Shown here piece after piece: positions 30,697 through 39,273 of a stretch of 64,000 nucleotides of DNA (position 1 is the stretch's first letter; each line of letters starts with the position of its first letter). A program made the position numbers and the translations under genes. The stretch is from Yersinia enterocolitica (GTDB lineage: Bacteria > Pseudomonadota > Gammaproteobacteria > Enterobacterales > Enterobacteriaceae). The stretch covers positions 1,426,001 to 1,490,000 of the forward strand of contig NBTC02000002.1 of NCBI GenBank assembly GCA_002082245.2. Reading direction: 5' to 3'. The notes below the pieces were generated by a model, which was not told the DNA's origin, ran no database searches, and saw nothing but the letters and a program-made list of their open reading frames with translations.

Positions 30697-31227
30697 ATGG
30701 GAAAGACTCTAATGACGTTGGTGCTACTTACCCTGCCGGGTATGGCGTTAGCTGCAACCTCAAATAACACTATCAAGTTTCAGGGAGAGGTAGCCGAACA
30801 GACTTGCATGGTGGATATCAATGGCACAGCTAACACCCCGGTAGTTTTGTTACCAACAGTTTCGACCAGCAACCTGAATCAAGTTAATTCAGTTGCAGGT
30901 AAAACCAATTTTACGATTAACCTAACCGGCTGCAATATCGCCATTCAAGACACCAAGATCAGTTCGGTTTTTCAGGGGATGAACGTCACTTCGGCGGGTA
31001 ATTTGGGCAATGTGGGTACAGCTCAAAATGTTGCTATTCAGTTACTTGATACCAATGGTGCCCCAATTCGCATGTCTGGTGGCAGTGTTGAAGTACCGGG
31101 GATCACCTTGGTCGCCGGTGCAACCTCAGCATCACAGGATCTGGCGGCTCAATATATTACGGAAGAAGGTCGTGCGACCGCCGGGAGCGTTATTGCTTCC
31201 GCACAATACGCGATCACCTATCCCTGA
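30697..31227 (+). CDS. Fimbrial major subunit (type 1 pilin family)
   Basis: 176 residues with a signal peptide ending MALAATS (about residue 20). The mature part has the pilin pattern: IKFQGEVAEQTCMVDI near the N-terminus, a second cysteine in INLTGCNIA completing the disulfide, and a C-terminal ASAQYAITYP with the penultimate tyrosine and alternating hydrophobic residues recognised by the chaperone. First gene of a five-gene chaperone-usher operon. The small size and position mark it as the rod subunit. Confidence 0.9.
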   Translation: MGKTLMTLVLLTLPGMALAATSNNTIKFQGEVAEQTCMVDINGTANTPVVLLPTVSTSNLNQVNSVAGKTNFTINLTGCNIAIQDTKISSVFQGMNVTSAGNLGNVGTAQNVAIQLLDTNGAPIRMSGGSVEVPGITLVAGATSASQDLAAQYITEEGRATAGSVIASAQYAITYP

Positions 31228-31318
31228 CTATTCATGAGATCCAAGCCATATCATGAATACGTTGCCAATCGGTAACGAAGCCGAAACAAACCAGAAGTAT
31301 CAAGGATAAGTAATTGCT

Positions 31319-32050
31319 ATGACACTGATTGCCCACAGAATGATCGCCTGCTCGTTGCTGCTGCTCAGCGGCGTACCCTTATGGACGCAAGCCAGTGTTG
31401 TCATGACCGGTACTCGTATTATTTATCCCGAAGGTACGCGGGAAAAAGTAATACAGCTCAGTAACAAAGATGACCATCCGAATTTAGTCCAATTATGGAT
31501 GGACGACGGTAATAACCAGTCTTCGCCATCAAAAAGTGATGTCCCTTTCACACTGACACCACAGATATTCCGTATGGAAGCCCAAAGTGGGCAAGTGGTA
31601 CGGTTGTCATATATTGAGCGCCATTTACCCAAAGATCGTGAATCAGTTTTCTATCTTAACTTCTTGCAGATCCCCGCGTTAAAAGCAGATAAGCAGACCG
31701 AAAACAAACTGGTTTTGATCGTTAATAACCGAATGAAAGTTTTTTACCGCCCTGCGGCATTAAAAGAAAATGTCGATACATTAGGTGAAAAGATACGCGT
31801 TACTCTGGATGGCACTAGCGGTGATAAAATCAAGATAAGTAACCCGACGGGTTATTATATCAGCCTGCGTGATGCCAAATTGGTCAGTGATGGGAAAACG
31901 ATTTCGTTCGCCACCAGTGAGATGTTCTCGCCCAATTCGACCACTGATTTAGCCTTACCCGCTGGGGTTAAGGCCAAAAAGGGCGAAGTGCTGACGCTGA
32001 ACGTGGTTAATGATTATGGCACCAACATTTCCACGAATTATCATTTGTAG
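31319..32050 (+). CDS. Periplasmic fimbrial chaperone
   Basis: 243 residues with a signal peptide ending TQAS. PapD-like: TGTRIIYPEGTREKVIQLSN at the start of the mature chain, the PRESVFYLNFL-like motif here as DRESVFYLNFLQIP (about 102-115), and RMKVFYRP (about 139-146), with the lysine and arginine that anchor subunit C-termini. The ATG follows AAGGATAAG. A second chaperone gene closes the operon, so each may serve different subunits. Confidence 0.93.
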   Translation: MTLIAHRMIACSLLLLSGVPLWTQASVVMTGTRIIYPEGTREKVIQLSNKDDHPNLVQLWMDDGNNQSSPSKSDVPFTLTPQIFRMEAQSGQVVRLSYIERHLPKDRESVFYLNFLQIPALKADKQTENKLVLIVNNRMKVFYRPAALKENVDTLGEKIRVTLDGTSGDKIKISNPTGYYISLRDAKLVSDGKTISFATSEMFSPNSTTDLALPAGVKAKKGEVLTLNVVNDYGTNISTNYHL

Positions 32051-32098
32051 TCCAGCCGTGATGATAATCCAGACGGTGCCCAGTTATAGAGATAACCA

Positions 32099-34714
32099 GT
32101 GAGGTTTGCTCCCTGGTTATCCTATTTGCTAACGCACGGTTTACTGGCGAGCCATTTCGTGTCAGCAGCAGAGCAGAGTAATCAAGACGAATATGTATTT
32201 GAGGATGCGTTAGTCCGCGGCTCAGCGCTCGGCTTAGGCTCCATCTCCCGCTTTAATAAAAAAGACTCCTATCAAGAAGGCAAATATCAGGTTGATCTCT
32301 ATATGAACAACAATTTTGTTGATCGTATAGAAATGATATTTATTGCAAAAAATGATGCGGTTATTCCCTGTTTGTCAGTCGCACTACTGCAACAAGCCGG
32401 CGTCACTGAGGAGGCGCTGAAGAACAGCGACCCAAAAGATGACTGTCTGGATTTTAAAACCACCTTGCCGGCCAGTGACTATCGCTTTGATTACGCCAAG
32501 TTGCGCTTCGACTTGTCGGTACCACAGCTGTTCGTTAAAAAAGTGCCGCGTGGCTATGTTGACCCCCATAATTTAACCTCGGGGGATACCATTGGTTTCA
32601 GCAATTACAACTTGAACCAATATCACGTGGGCTATAACAAAGATGGAATTAAGCGTTCAACCAACTCAACTTATCTCAGCCTAACTAATGGTATCAATGC
32701 TGGCATGTGGCGCTTGCGTCAACAGGGTTCATTGCGCTATGACCCTACCCGAGGAGCCGACTGGACCTCTAACCGGCTATACAGCCAACGCGCGCTGCCC
32801 GCCATAGGCAGTGAAGTGACCTTGGGCCAAACGTTCAGCGCTGGTCAGTTTTTCTCCAGCTTGGGTTTTAACGGCATCGCATTGGCCACTGATGACCGCA
32901 TGTTGCCTGAATCGCAACGCGGCTATGCCCCTATTGTGCGAGGGATTGCCAGAACCAATGCCAAAGTCACGGTTTATCAAAACAATCGGTCTATTTACCA
33001 AACCACTGTGTCACCAGGACCGTTTGAATTTAATGATTTATCAGCCACCAATTTCGGCGGTGACCTGACGGTAGAAATTCAGGAAGCGGATGGCAGCGTA
33101 AGCACCTTTCAGGTGCCATTCTCTTCCGTGCCGGAGTCGTTGCGCCCCGGTTATTCCCGCTATAGCTTCGCCGCTGGGCAAGTGCGGGATCTGAGCAGTA
33201 ATGAAGTGTTCAGTGAACTGACTTATCAACGAGGGGTCAGTAACGCCATTACCGCCAATACCGGGCTACGCGTGGCATCAGGTTATCAGGCCATCATGCT
33301 GGGGGGAGTCTTTACCCACTATATTGGTGCCTTAGGGCTGGATGCTACCTATTCGAATGCCAGGCTAGCGGATGACAACAGTGATGGTGATGAACGGCAG
33401 CAGGGCTGGATGGCGCGAGCCTCCTTCAGCCGCACGTTCGAAGCTACCAATACCACATTATCCGTGGCGGGTTACCGCTATTCTACCGAGGGTTATCGCG
33501 ATTTAAGTGATGTTTTGGGGGTACGTGCAGCCCGTAATGGCAAAGTCTGGAATTCAGATACTTACCGGCAACGCAGCCGGGCAGAAATATCGATGAATCA
33601 GAGTTTTAACAGCTACGGTTCTCTGTATTTGACCGCGTCTTCACAGGATTATCGCAATGACCGCAAGCGGGATACACAGTTGCAATTAGGCTATGCCAAT
33701 ACTCTGTGGCGCGATACCAGTTTCAATATTGCGGTCTCACGACAAAAAACCGGGGGCGGCAGCAACGAAACCTCCTTTGTCGACCCCGGTAGCGGCATGC
33801 CAGCGGCTAATGGTGCAAATATTCTTGGCATCAGCGAGACTGTGGTGCAGATGTCGGTCTCATTCCCATTAGGTGGTAGTGCGCATGCGCCGTATATCTC
33901 CGCCGGTGCTGTCAACAGTAAGCTCAGTGGCGCCAGCTATCAGACCTCATTATCCGGTGTGATGGGCGAGGACCAATCCTCCAGTTACAGTATGGATTTT
34001 GCCCGCAGTGAACAAACGAAAGAAAACACCTTTAGTGGCAGTTTACAAAAACGGCTTCCTGTCACTAGTCTGAGCGGCAGTGCGTCCAGCAGCCCTGGTT
34101 ATTGGCAAGGTTCAGCCAGCGCCCGTGGGGCAGTGGCCTTCCATAGTGGCGGTGTCACACTGGGACCTTATCTGAGTGATACTTTTGCCCTGATCGAGGC
34201 CAAAGGCGCCAGTGGTGCCAAAGTGATGTATGGCCAAGGTTCAAGTATTGACAGATTTGGCTATGCACTGGTGCCAACACTCACCCCGTATCGCTACAAC
34301 ACCATTACGCTCAATCCTGATGGCATGGATTTCAATACAGAGCTTCAGGATGGTGAGCGGCAAGTTGCCCCCTTTGCCGGCTCAGCAGTGAAAGTCACTT
34401 TCCGCACTCTCAGCGGTTACCCGGTACTCATTACCGTCCGGCTGGCTGATGGTAGTCAGTTACCTATGGGCACCGTGGTATACAGCACGACTGCCGACAG
34501 CGACAACAGTGCTCAGCAGCAAAAGAACGAGGTTGGTATGGTTGGTCAGGCCAGCCAGGCTTATGTTCGGGCTGAAGGAACCCGAGGCACACTCATTTTA
34601 GTATGGGGCGATGCTACCGATGAACGCTGCCAGTTAAATTACGACTTAGGCACGCCCAATAACGATAAACAGTTATATAAACTCGATGCCTTGTGTGTCG
34701 TTACCCAGCATTGA
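32099..34714 (+). CDS. Outer-membrane fimbrial usher
   Basis: 871 residues, typical for ushers. The start is a GTG at 32099; an in-frame stop lies two codons upstream, so nothing longer is possible. After a signal peptide (cleaved near VSAAEQ) come the N-terminal chaperone-binding domain, the 24-strand barrel with plug (SVTVYQNNRSIYQTTV-like block here as KVTVYQNNRSIYQTTV, and PGPFEFNDL), and C-terminal domains with paired cysteines (C at about 849 and 866). Exports and assembles the pilus. Confidence 0.93.
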   Translation: MRFAPWLSYLLTHGLLASHFVSAAEQSNQDEYVFEDALVRGSALGLGSISRFNKKDSYQEGKYQVDLYMNNNFVDRIEMIFIAKNDAVIPCLSVALLQQAGVTEEALKNSDPKDDCLDFKTTLPASDYRFDYAKLRFDLSVPQLFVKKVPRGYVDPHNLTSGDTIGFSNYNLNQYHVGYNKDGIKRSTNSTYLSLTNGINAGMWRLRQQGSLRYDPTRGADWTSNRLYSQRALPAIGSEVTLGQTFSAGQFFSSLGFNGIALATDDRMLPESQRGYAPIVRGIARTNAKVTVYQNNRSIYQTTVSPGPFEFNDLSATNFGGDLTVEIQEADGSVSTFQVPFSSVPESLRPGYSRYSFAAGQVRDLSSNEVFSELTYQRGVSNAITANTGLRVASGYQAIMLGGVFTHYIGALGLDATYSNARLADDNSDGDERQQGWMARASFSRTFEATNTTLSVAGYRYSTEGYRDLSDVLGVRAARNGKVWNSDTYRQRSRAEISMNQSFNSYGSLYLTASSQDYRNDRKRDTQLQLGYANTLWRDTSFNIAVSRQKTGGGSNETSFVDPGSGMPAANGANILGISETVVQMSVSFPLGGSAHAPYISAGAVNSKLSGASYQTSLSGVMGEDQSSSYSMDFARSEQTKENTFSGSLQKRLPVTSLSGSASSSPGYWQGSASARGAVAFHSGGVTLGPYLSDTFALIEAKGASGAKVMYGQGSSIDRFGYALVPTLTPYRYNTITLNPDGMDFNTELQDGERQVAPFAGSAVKVTFRTLSGYPVLITVRLADGSQLPMGTVVYSTTADSDNSAQQQKNEVGMVGQASQAYVRAEGTRGTLILVWGDATDERCQLNYDLGTPNNDKQLYKLDALCVVTQH

Positions 34715-34728
34715 ATCAGAGAAACAGT

Positions 34729-36063
34729 ATGAATCCTATAACGACTCACTACGCCAGGTTATACCGATACAAGCCCCTATTCTCACACTATATGGGGTTA
34801 TTCTTTTCACTCGCATTACTGAGCACCAGCTTACCCAGTTATGCACAATGTGTTTGGAAAGGCGCCAATATCGGTGGTGATAACTACGGTGCGTCCTTGC
34901 AATTAGGTAATATCAATATAACCAGTAATTACATTCAGCCTGTCGATTCAATCCTTGCCTCCAGCATTATCAGCTTGGTACCCGCCCGTTTCTGGTCAGA
35001 CCCAGAAGCGGTTATCTATGAATGTGATGTGGCCGATAAAGACAGTTTATTTGAAGTTTTTGCGACTAATGGCGACAGTAATGTCGGCGGCTACAGCAAT
35101 ATGGGTGATAACTATTTTCAGACTTTCTTCCCCTATACCGCATTGAAACTGACTCATGTTGATACTGGCGTCGAATTCACCCGCATCTGGCAGCAGGTCC
35201 CGTTGAGAAAGTACGACGTAGTCGGGAATAAAATTCAAATTAAGGGTAAACATTTCAGCCAAATTCGTGCTGAGCTAAAAAAAGTAGGTTCTGTAGACCG
35301 CACGCCCGGCCCTTCCAGTTGGGGATGTTCTGGTCCTGCGGCTGATAACTATTCGGGTAGCTATTCCTGCAATCAACCCAACGGTTACGTGGTATTCAAA
35401 GGGCCTGGCATGCCAGTACCGGAAACCGGCTATGACTCAGCAACCAATTACCAAACATGGGGAAGTGGCCGCTATATGGCATTTGGTATGAATACCTCTC
35501 CGGTCTCTGCCCTGACACGCAAAAATACCTGCGTAGTACGTAACGTCACACCTTATGTGGTTTTCCCTATTATCACCGTGAACGAACTTAATGATAATCA
35601 ATCACGCAGCGCGGATATCACTGTCGATATCGAATGCCAGTCGGGTACGGAATCTGGCATTAATAGTGGGCAAACTGCGCTGGGCATCCAAACTTCATTA
35701 CCCGGTTATCTGAAAGCACAAGGACTCGGGTTAGTAAACGCAGCCGGCGGCGTGAGTTATCTTTTATCAGACCACTATGGTACTGACAAAAATATAGCCA
35801 CCGGCGTGGGAATCAGCCTGAGTGACAGCAGCGGTGCGGCAATGAATTTTGTTGGTTGGGGAGGATGTGTCAGTAATTGCAATGCCAATACCAACGCGGG
35901 TTGGTACCCGGTACTCACGGGTGCCAGCGCTAATGGCAGCAATGGTGCTGGTTATGATAACTATTCACATCACTTTGTCGCCACCTTGAAAAAATTACCT
36001 AACGGCACGCCTACTGCTGGCAAAGTCGATGCGACCGCTTACGTTTTGGTGAAGATACAATGA
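34729..36063 (+). CDS. Fimbrial tip adhesin candidate
   Basis: From the ATG at 34729 the protein has 444 residues, long for a pilin. A signal peptide ends SYAQCVW. The N-terminal half (about 30-260) is not a recognisable pilin and would be the receptor-binding domain. The C-terminal half has pilin features: CVVRNVTPYVVFPIITVNEL, VDIECQSG and a C-terminal ATAYVLVKIQ suitable for donor-strand exchange. The longer frame from 34693 overlaps the usher and is less likely. The chaperone gene that follows overlaps the stop by four bases. The receptor cannot be predicted. Confidence 0.82.
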   Translation: MNPITTHYARLYRYKPLFSHYMGLFFSLALLSTSLPSYAQCVWKGANIGGDNYGASLQLGNINITSNYIQPVDSILASSIISLVPARFWSDPEAVIYECDVADKDSLFEVFATNGDSNVGGYSNMGDNYFQTFFPYTALKLTHVDTGVEFTRIWQQVPLRKYDVVGNKIQIKGKHFSQIRAELKKVGSVDRTPGPSSWGCSGPAADNYSGSYSCNQPNGYVVFKGPGMPVPETGYDSATNYQTWGSGRYMAFGMNTSPVSALTRKNTCVVRNVTPYVVFPIITVNELNDNQSRSADITVDIECQSGTESGINSGQTALGIQTSLPGYLKAQGLGLVNAAGGVSYLLSDHYGTDKNIATGVGISLSDSSGAAMNFVGWGGCVSNCNANTNAGWYPVLTGASANGSNGAGYDNYSHHFVATLKKLPNGTPTAGKVDATAYVLVKIQ

Positions 36064-36800
36064 GACTCCTCTGCCTATTTTTACTGATGTTGAGCATCAG
36101 CCAACACACCATGGCCGGTTTAGTGGCAGGTTCAACCCGCATGATTTATCAGCCTGAATCGCGTGAGCGCACCCTGATGTTGGCTAATACCAATGATTAT
36201 CCGGTCGTGGTGCAGACCTGGATTGATGATGGCGATGTGGACAGCACTCCCGATCAGAGCAAAGCGCCTTTCATTGTCTTGCCTGCTGTTTTTAAAATGC
36301 AGGCAGGAGCGGCTCAAGGGCTGCGCATTATCAATAAAGGTGACAATCTGCCGACAGATCGAGAGTCTGTTTATTGGCTCAATCTGTATGAAATTCCGCC
36401 TAAATCCCGGCGTAACATCGATGCTCAAGCCCAGGTTGCTATGGCGATGAATACCCAAATGAAAATATTCTACCGGCCTGATGGGCTAACGCCGAAACCG
36501 GCTGAGGCAATGAAAAAAGTCAGTTTTACCCTTAAGAAGAAAAACAAAGAATACATTCTCACTGCCCATAACCCCACACCATACCATGTATCTTTTGGTC
36601 AGGTTCAGCTAGAAAACCAACAACAACGCTTTCTGATAGCACAAGAGATGGACATGATGGTCACACCCTTTGCTGAACGCCAATATCATTTTGAACAGCA
36701 GCCTACCTCACTCAATGGTGAAGTAACCTTGAACTATGTTTATTTTGATGATGCTGGTAATCAGCTAAAAAACAGCCAGTTAATAAAAGTGACGTTGTAA
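36060..36800 (+). CDS. Second periplasmic fimbrial chaperone
   Basis: 246 residues, signal peptide ending TMAG, PapD-like. Motifs: GSTRMIYQPESRERTLML, PTDRESVYWLNLYEIPP (about 99-115) and QMKIFYRPDGL (about 137-147). It is clearly paralogous to the first chaperone but divergent. Its ATG overlaps the adhesin stop (ATGA), so it is probably the dedicated chaperone of the tip adhesin. Confidence 0.92.
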   Translation: MRLLCLFLLMLSISQHTMAGLVAGSTRMIYQPESRERTLMLANTNDYPVVVQTWIDDGDVDSTPDQSKAPFIVLPAVFKMQAGAAQGLRIINKGDNLPTDRESVYWLNLYEIPPKSRRNIDAQAQVAMAMNTQMKIFYRPDGLTPKPAEAMKKVSFTLKKKNKEYILTAHNPTPYHVSFGQVQLENQQQRFLIAQEMDMMVTPFAERQYHFEQQPTSLNGEVTLNYVYFDDAGNQLKNSQLIKVTL

Positions 36801-36826
36801 CGAATTACTGTTTTCACGGATAATCG

Positions 36827-36859
36827 CAGAGGAATTGCAGCGCTCATGTAATTCCTCTG
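36827..36859 (+). terminator. Inverted repeat after the fimbrial operon
   Basis: CAGAGGAATT (36827-36836) pairs perfectly with AATTCCTCTG (36850-36859), 13-base loop. There is no T-run after it, so it may be a stabilising 3' hairpin or weak terminator. The remaining ~330 bases before the tRNA promoter hold no visible gene. Confidence 0.5.
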
Positions 36860-37193
36860 ACAATGCTGGCTACCCGCCGCGAAATTATTACCCTATTGAA
36901 TTTAGGGGATATTTTACACATGTCCCACTTATGTTGCTTATGTCACTAAAACACACTGCTAAAAGTGTCTTTCCTACTGATTAGCGGGGTTAAATACATA
37001 ACCTCGGCGTGTAATGTGCGCTTTTCGGTCACTACCGAGCCAATCACCTTCCCCAATACAAACTCGCCTCTCCGCCTTATTAAAAATAACCTCATTTGGC
37101 GGGATAACTCACGGGAAAATAAACAAGTTTGCTGAAAAACAAGCCAATAAGCTCATTCTCTCAGCAAACGCACATTTTTAGTGTTTTTCTACT

Positions 37194-37222
37194 TTGACAA
37201 ACGTCACCACCCTCGCTATTAT
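37194..37222 (+). promoter_or_regulatory. Promoter of second tRNA-Asn
   Basis: TTGACA (37194-37199), 17-bp spacer, TATTAT (37217-37222) and a GC-rich discriminator. The -35 half and most of the spacer differ from copy 1, so each tRNA has an independent, equally strong promoter. Confidence 0.8.
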
Positions 37223-37320
37223 TCGCCTCGTTCACACGATTCCTCTGTAGTTCAGTCGGTAGAACGGCGGACTGTTAATCCGTATGTCACTGGTTCGAGT
37301 CCAGTCAGAGGAGCCAAATT
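37214..37320 (+). repeat. Direct repeat copy 2 (tRNA-Asn with 5' flank)
   Basis: Second copy of the 107-bp repeat found at 25166-25272. Similarity ends four bases after the tRNA, exactly where an element that integrates into tRNA-Asn would join. Confidence 0.9.
37241..37316 (+). tRNA. tRNA-Asn (GTT anticodon), second copy
   Basis: Identical over all 76 bases to the gene at 25193, anticodon GTT at 37274-37276. Unlike copy 1, it is not followed by an intrinsic terminator; downstream lies integrase-type sequence. This is the usual picture of a tRNA used as an attachment site. Confidence 0.97.
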
Positions 37321-37477
37321 TGTGTTTTCATGCATCTTCACGAATCTTTATAAGATTTAGATTCAACGAGTTAGTGTGAAAAGTCTTCCCGATGCATTTT
37401 CATTTCCCCCTCCGCATCGGGCAAGATTGGTGGTCTGATTTGGGGTCATTTCAGTTCGATTATGGAGTGACCACACT

Positions 37478-37624
37478 ATGTCTCTGAACGACACTAAAAT
37501 CCGCAGTCTCAAGCCTTCTGAAAAACCTTTCAAAGTTTCCGATTCACACGGTTTGTACCTTTTGGTCAATCCAAGTGGTTCACGTTTCTGGTATCTTAAA
37601 TATCAAACCGAATCAGGACCATTG
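37478..37624 (+). pseudogene. Truncated P4-type tyrosine integrase (N-terminal arm-binding part)
   Basis: The frame starting at 37478 gives MSLNDTKIRSLKPSEKPFKV, then SDSHGLYLLVNPSGSRFWYL. This is the conserved N-terminal DNA-arm-binding domain (DUF4102) of P4/HPI-type integrases, about 400 residues when intact. Resemblance ends after about 48 residues and the frame stops at 37660 in unrelated sequence. The catalytic domain is absent. It lies 161 bp downstream of tRNA-Asn, the normal spacing for an island integrase. A hairpin CCCGATGC/GCATCGGG (37388-37395, 37414-37421) lies between them, probably old integrase control sequence. Confidence 0.85.
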
Positions 37625-37778
37625 ACCACGGATTCCATGCCATGGCCTGTAGTGCCCTGATAGAATCTGGTCTGTGGTCATAGAATGCAGTTGAACGCCA
37701 GATGAGTCATCAGGAACGCAACAGCCTGACCGATAACTCTTTGATAACAGCAGACCCTGTAGTTCCAGTCCCCCTGAA

Positions 37779-37898
37779 TTATTTAGCGAATTTCTCAGCT
37801 TCTTCGTGAGTAGTGATGAAGCTTTCGCCAAAACCAATCGCAATAAAAACGCCCACGATATAGCCTGCTAGCTTACTGTTTAGAATTTTCTTGAGCAT
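37779..37898 (-). CDS. Small hypothetical membrane peptide, 39 residues
   Basis: The ATG at 37898 follows GGGGGATTG. The peptide has a short basic start (MLKKILNSKL), one membrane helix (AGYIVGVFIAIGFGESFI) and a charged tail (THEEAEKFAK). I do not recognise a family. The pattern of basic head, single helix and acidic-basic tail is gene-like, and it lies beside the integrase relic and the toxin gene. There is no statistical proof of coding. Confidence 0.45.
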   Translation of the reverse strand: MLKKILNSKLAGYIVGVFIAIGFGESFITTHEEAEKFAK

Positions 37899-38054
37899 CA
37901 ATCCCCCAATTCAGAGAAGTCATTATCCTATACCCTTTTAAAATATTGGAGAAGACCCACAATAGTGCAGCCCTATAATTTGAATTATCTTGCAAAAATA
38001 CACGTACTTTCAGCGATAATGAGTAAATGACATGGTCAAAAGGAAAATTGCCCC

Positions 38055-38231
38055 ATGAATACCGGATTTATCCTGCTCTGCATTTACGGAATTGGGGCTA
38101 TTGCCTCTACCCTCATCATCTTTCCACTAACACGTGATCAGAGCTTAGCAGTAAGGTGCTTATCATCATCTCTTATCGGATTAACGTGGCCCTTGAGCCT
38201 GCCAGTTGCCTTACTGCTTTCGATATTCTGA
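38055..38231 (+). CDS. ortT: Orphan membrane toxin, GhoT/OrtT family
   Basis: A 58-residue protein with two hydrophobic helices (about 3-24 and 38-58). The C-terminus GLTWPLSLPVALLLSIF is nearly the same as the family ending known from E. coli GhoT and OrtT (WPMSLPVALLFSLF). A central TRDQSLAVRCL corresponds to the polar loop. These peptides insert in the inner membrane, lower the proton motive force and ATP, and slow growth under stress. GhoT is paired with the RNase antitoxin GhoS; no GhoS-like gene is nearby, so the orphan OrtT type fits better. An AAAAGGA site stands about eleven bases upstream. Confidence 0.75.
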   Translation: MNTGFILLCIYGIGAIASTLIIFPLTRDQSLAVRCLSSSLIGLTWPLSLPVALLLSIF

Positions 38232-38304
38232 TTAATAATACAGATGGATAAATAATCAGGCCGAATCACTAAGTGCCTGATCCAATGCCGAGAATATATT
38301 TAAT

Positions 38305-39273
38305 TTACCCCTCGTTCAGTTGATAGAGCATACCACTAGTTTGATTTCGGCCATTTTTCTTTGCCTGATACAATTGCAGGTCAGTTTGACGCAGAAGTGC
38401 CGTTGACATACCGACGCTTTGATTTTCTTTGCAGCAAACCCCAAGGCTAATGCTGACAAAGGGGTAAACTGTGGAACCAGAATGTGGAATTTTTTGTTCA
38501 AGAATTTGCAGCCTGATAGTTTCTGCCATATCCATTGCTCCGGCTAACTCGGTGTCGGGGAGCAGACAAACAAATTCTTCACCACCATAGCGGGCCACCA
38601 AATCCGCAGGGCGTCGGAGAGTTTCTCGGATAACTTTTGCAATACTCCGTAAACAATCGTCCCCTGCCTGATGCCCATATAAATCATTATATTTTTTGAA
38701 AAAATCAACATCAATCATGATCATGCTAAGTGGAGTCTGGTTACGATTTGAGAGTTTCCACTCCAATTCTAACTGTTTATCAAAGTAACGCCGGTTATGT
38801 ACTTCGGTTAATCCATCTAAATAAACTAGTTGGCGTAATAAGTCGGATTGAGCTTTAAGCAATAAGTGTGTTTTCACTCTAGCCCGAACGGTGTTCCTAT
38901 TAATAGGTTTACTGATAAAATCTACGGCACCTTCGCTAAAGCAGCGAGTTTCGGTCTCTTCATCAATATGCGCAGTGACAAAGATAACAGGAATATCCTG
39001 AGTGTCTGGCGATGCCTTGAGTCTGGCACAAACCTCAAAACCATTCATACCGGGCATTTCAATATCCAGTAGAATCAAGTCTGGATGTTGACTAATACAG
39101 ACGTCGAGTGCCTGTTTACCACTGGTGGCCATACACACATGATAATCGGAAGAGAATGCTTGATAGAGCATCTGAATATTTATCGGATGATCATCAACAA
39201 TAAGGATCTTGGGCTTCCCCGTGCCGGGTAGATCTAAGGTCAAATCTTGCGAAAAAGAATGGATTATAGTCAT
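38305..39273 (-). CDS. Response regulator diguanylate cyclase (REC-GGDEF)
   Basis: 322 residues: receiver with D70 in LILLDIEMPGMNGF, then a GGDEF domain. The active site is GGEEF at 230-234, intact, and RPAD five residues upstream fits the RxxD inhibitory site for c-di-GMP feedback. It should make c-di-GMP when phosphorylated. Its ATG overlaps the stop of the hybrid kinase gene by four bases, so the kinase HPt domain is the natural phosphate donor. Last gene of the minus-strand glycan block. Confidence 0.92.
   Translation of the reverse strand: MTIIHSFSQDLTLDLPGTGKPKILIVDDHPINIQMLYQAFSSDYHVCMATSGKQALDVCISQHPDLILLDIEMPGMNGFEVCARLKASPDTQDIPVIFVTAHIDEETETRCFSEGAVDFISKPINRNTVRARVKTHLLLKAQSDLLRQLVYLDGLTEVHNRRYFDKQLELEWKLSNRNQTPLSMIMIDVDFFKKYNDLYGHQAGDDCLRSIAKVIRETLRRPADLVARYGGEEFVCLLPDTELAGAMDMAETIRLQILEQKIPHSGSTVYPFVSISLGVCCKENQSVGMSTALLRQTDLQLYQAKKNGRNQTSGMLYQLNEG

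Noticed and set aside
37613..37843. 76-codon minus-strand frame spanning the end of the integrase stub
   Set aside because: No family resemblance. It overlaps the better supported 39-residue peptide in a different frame and runs across a deletion junction.
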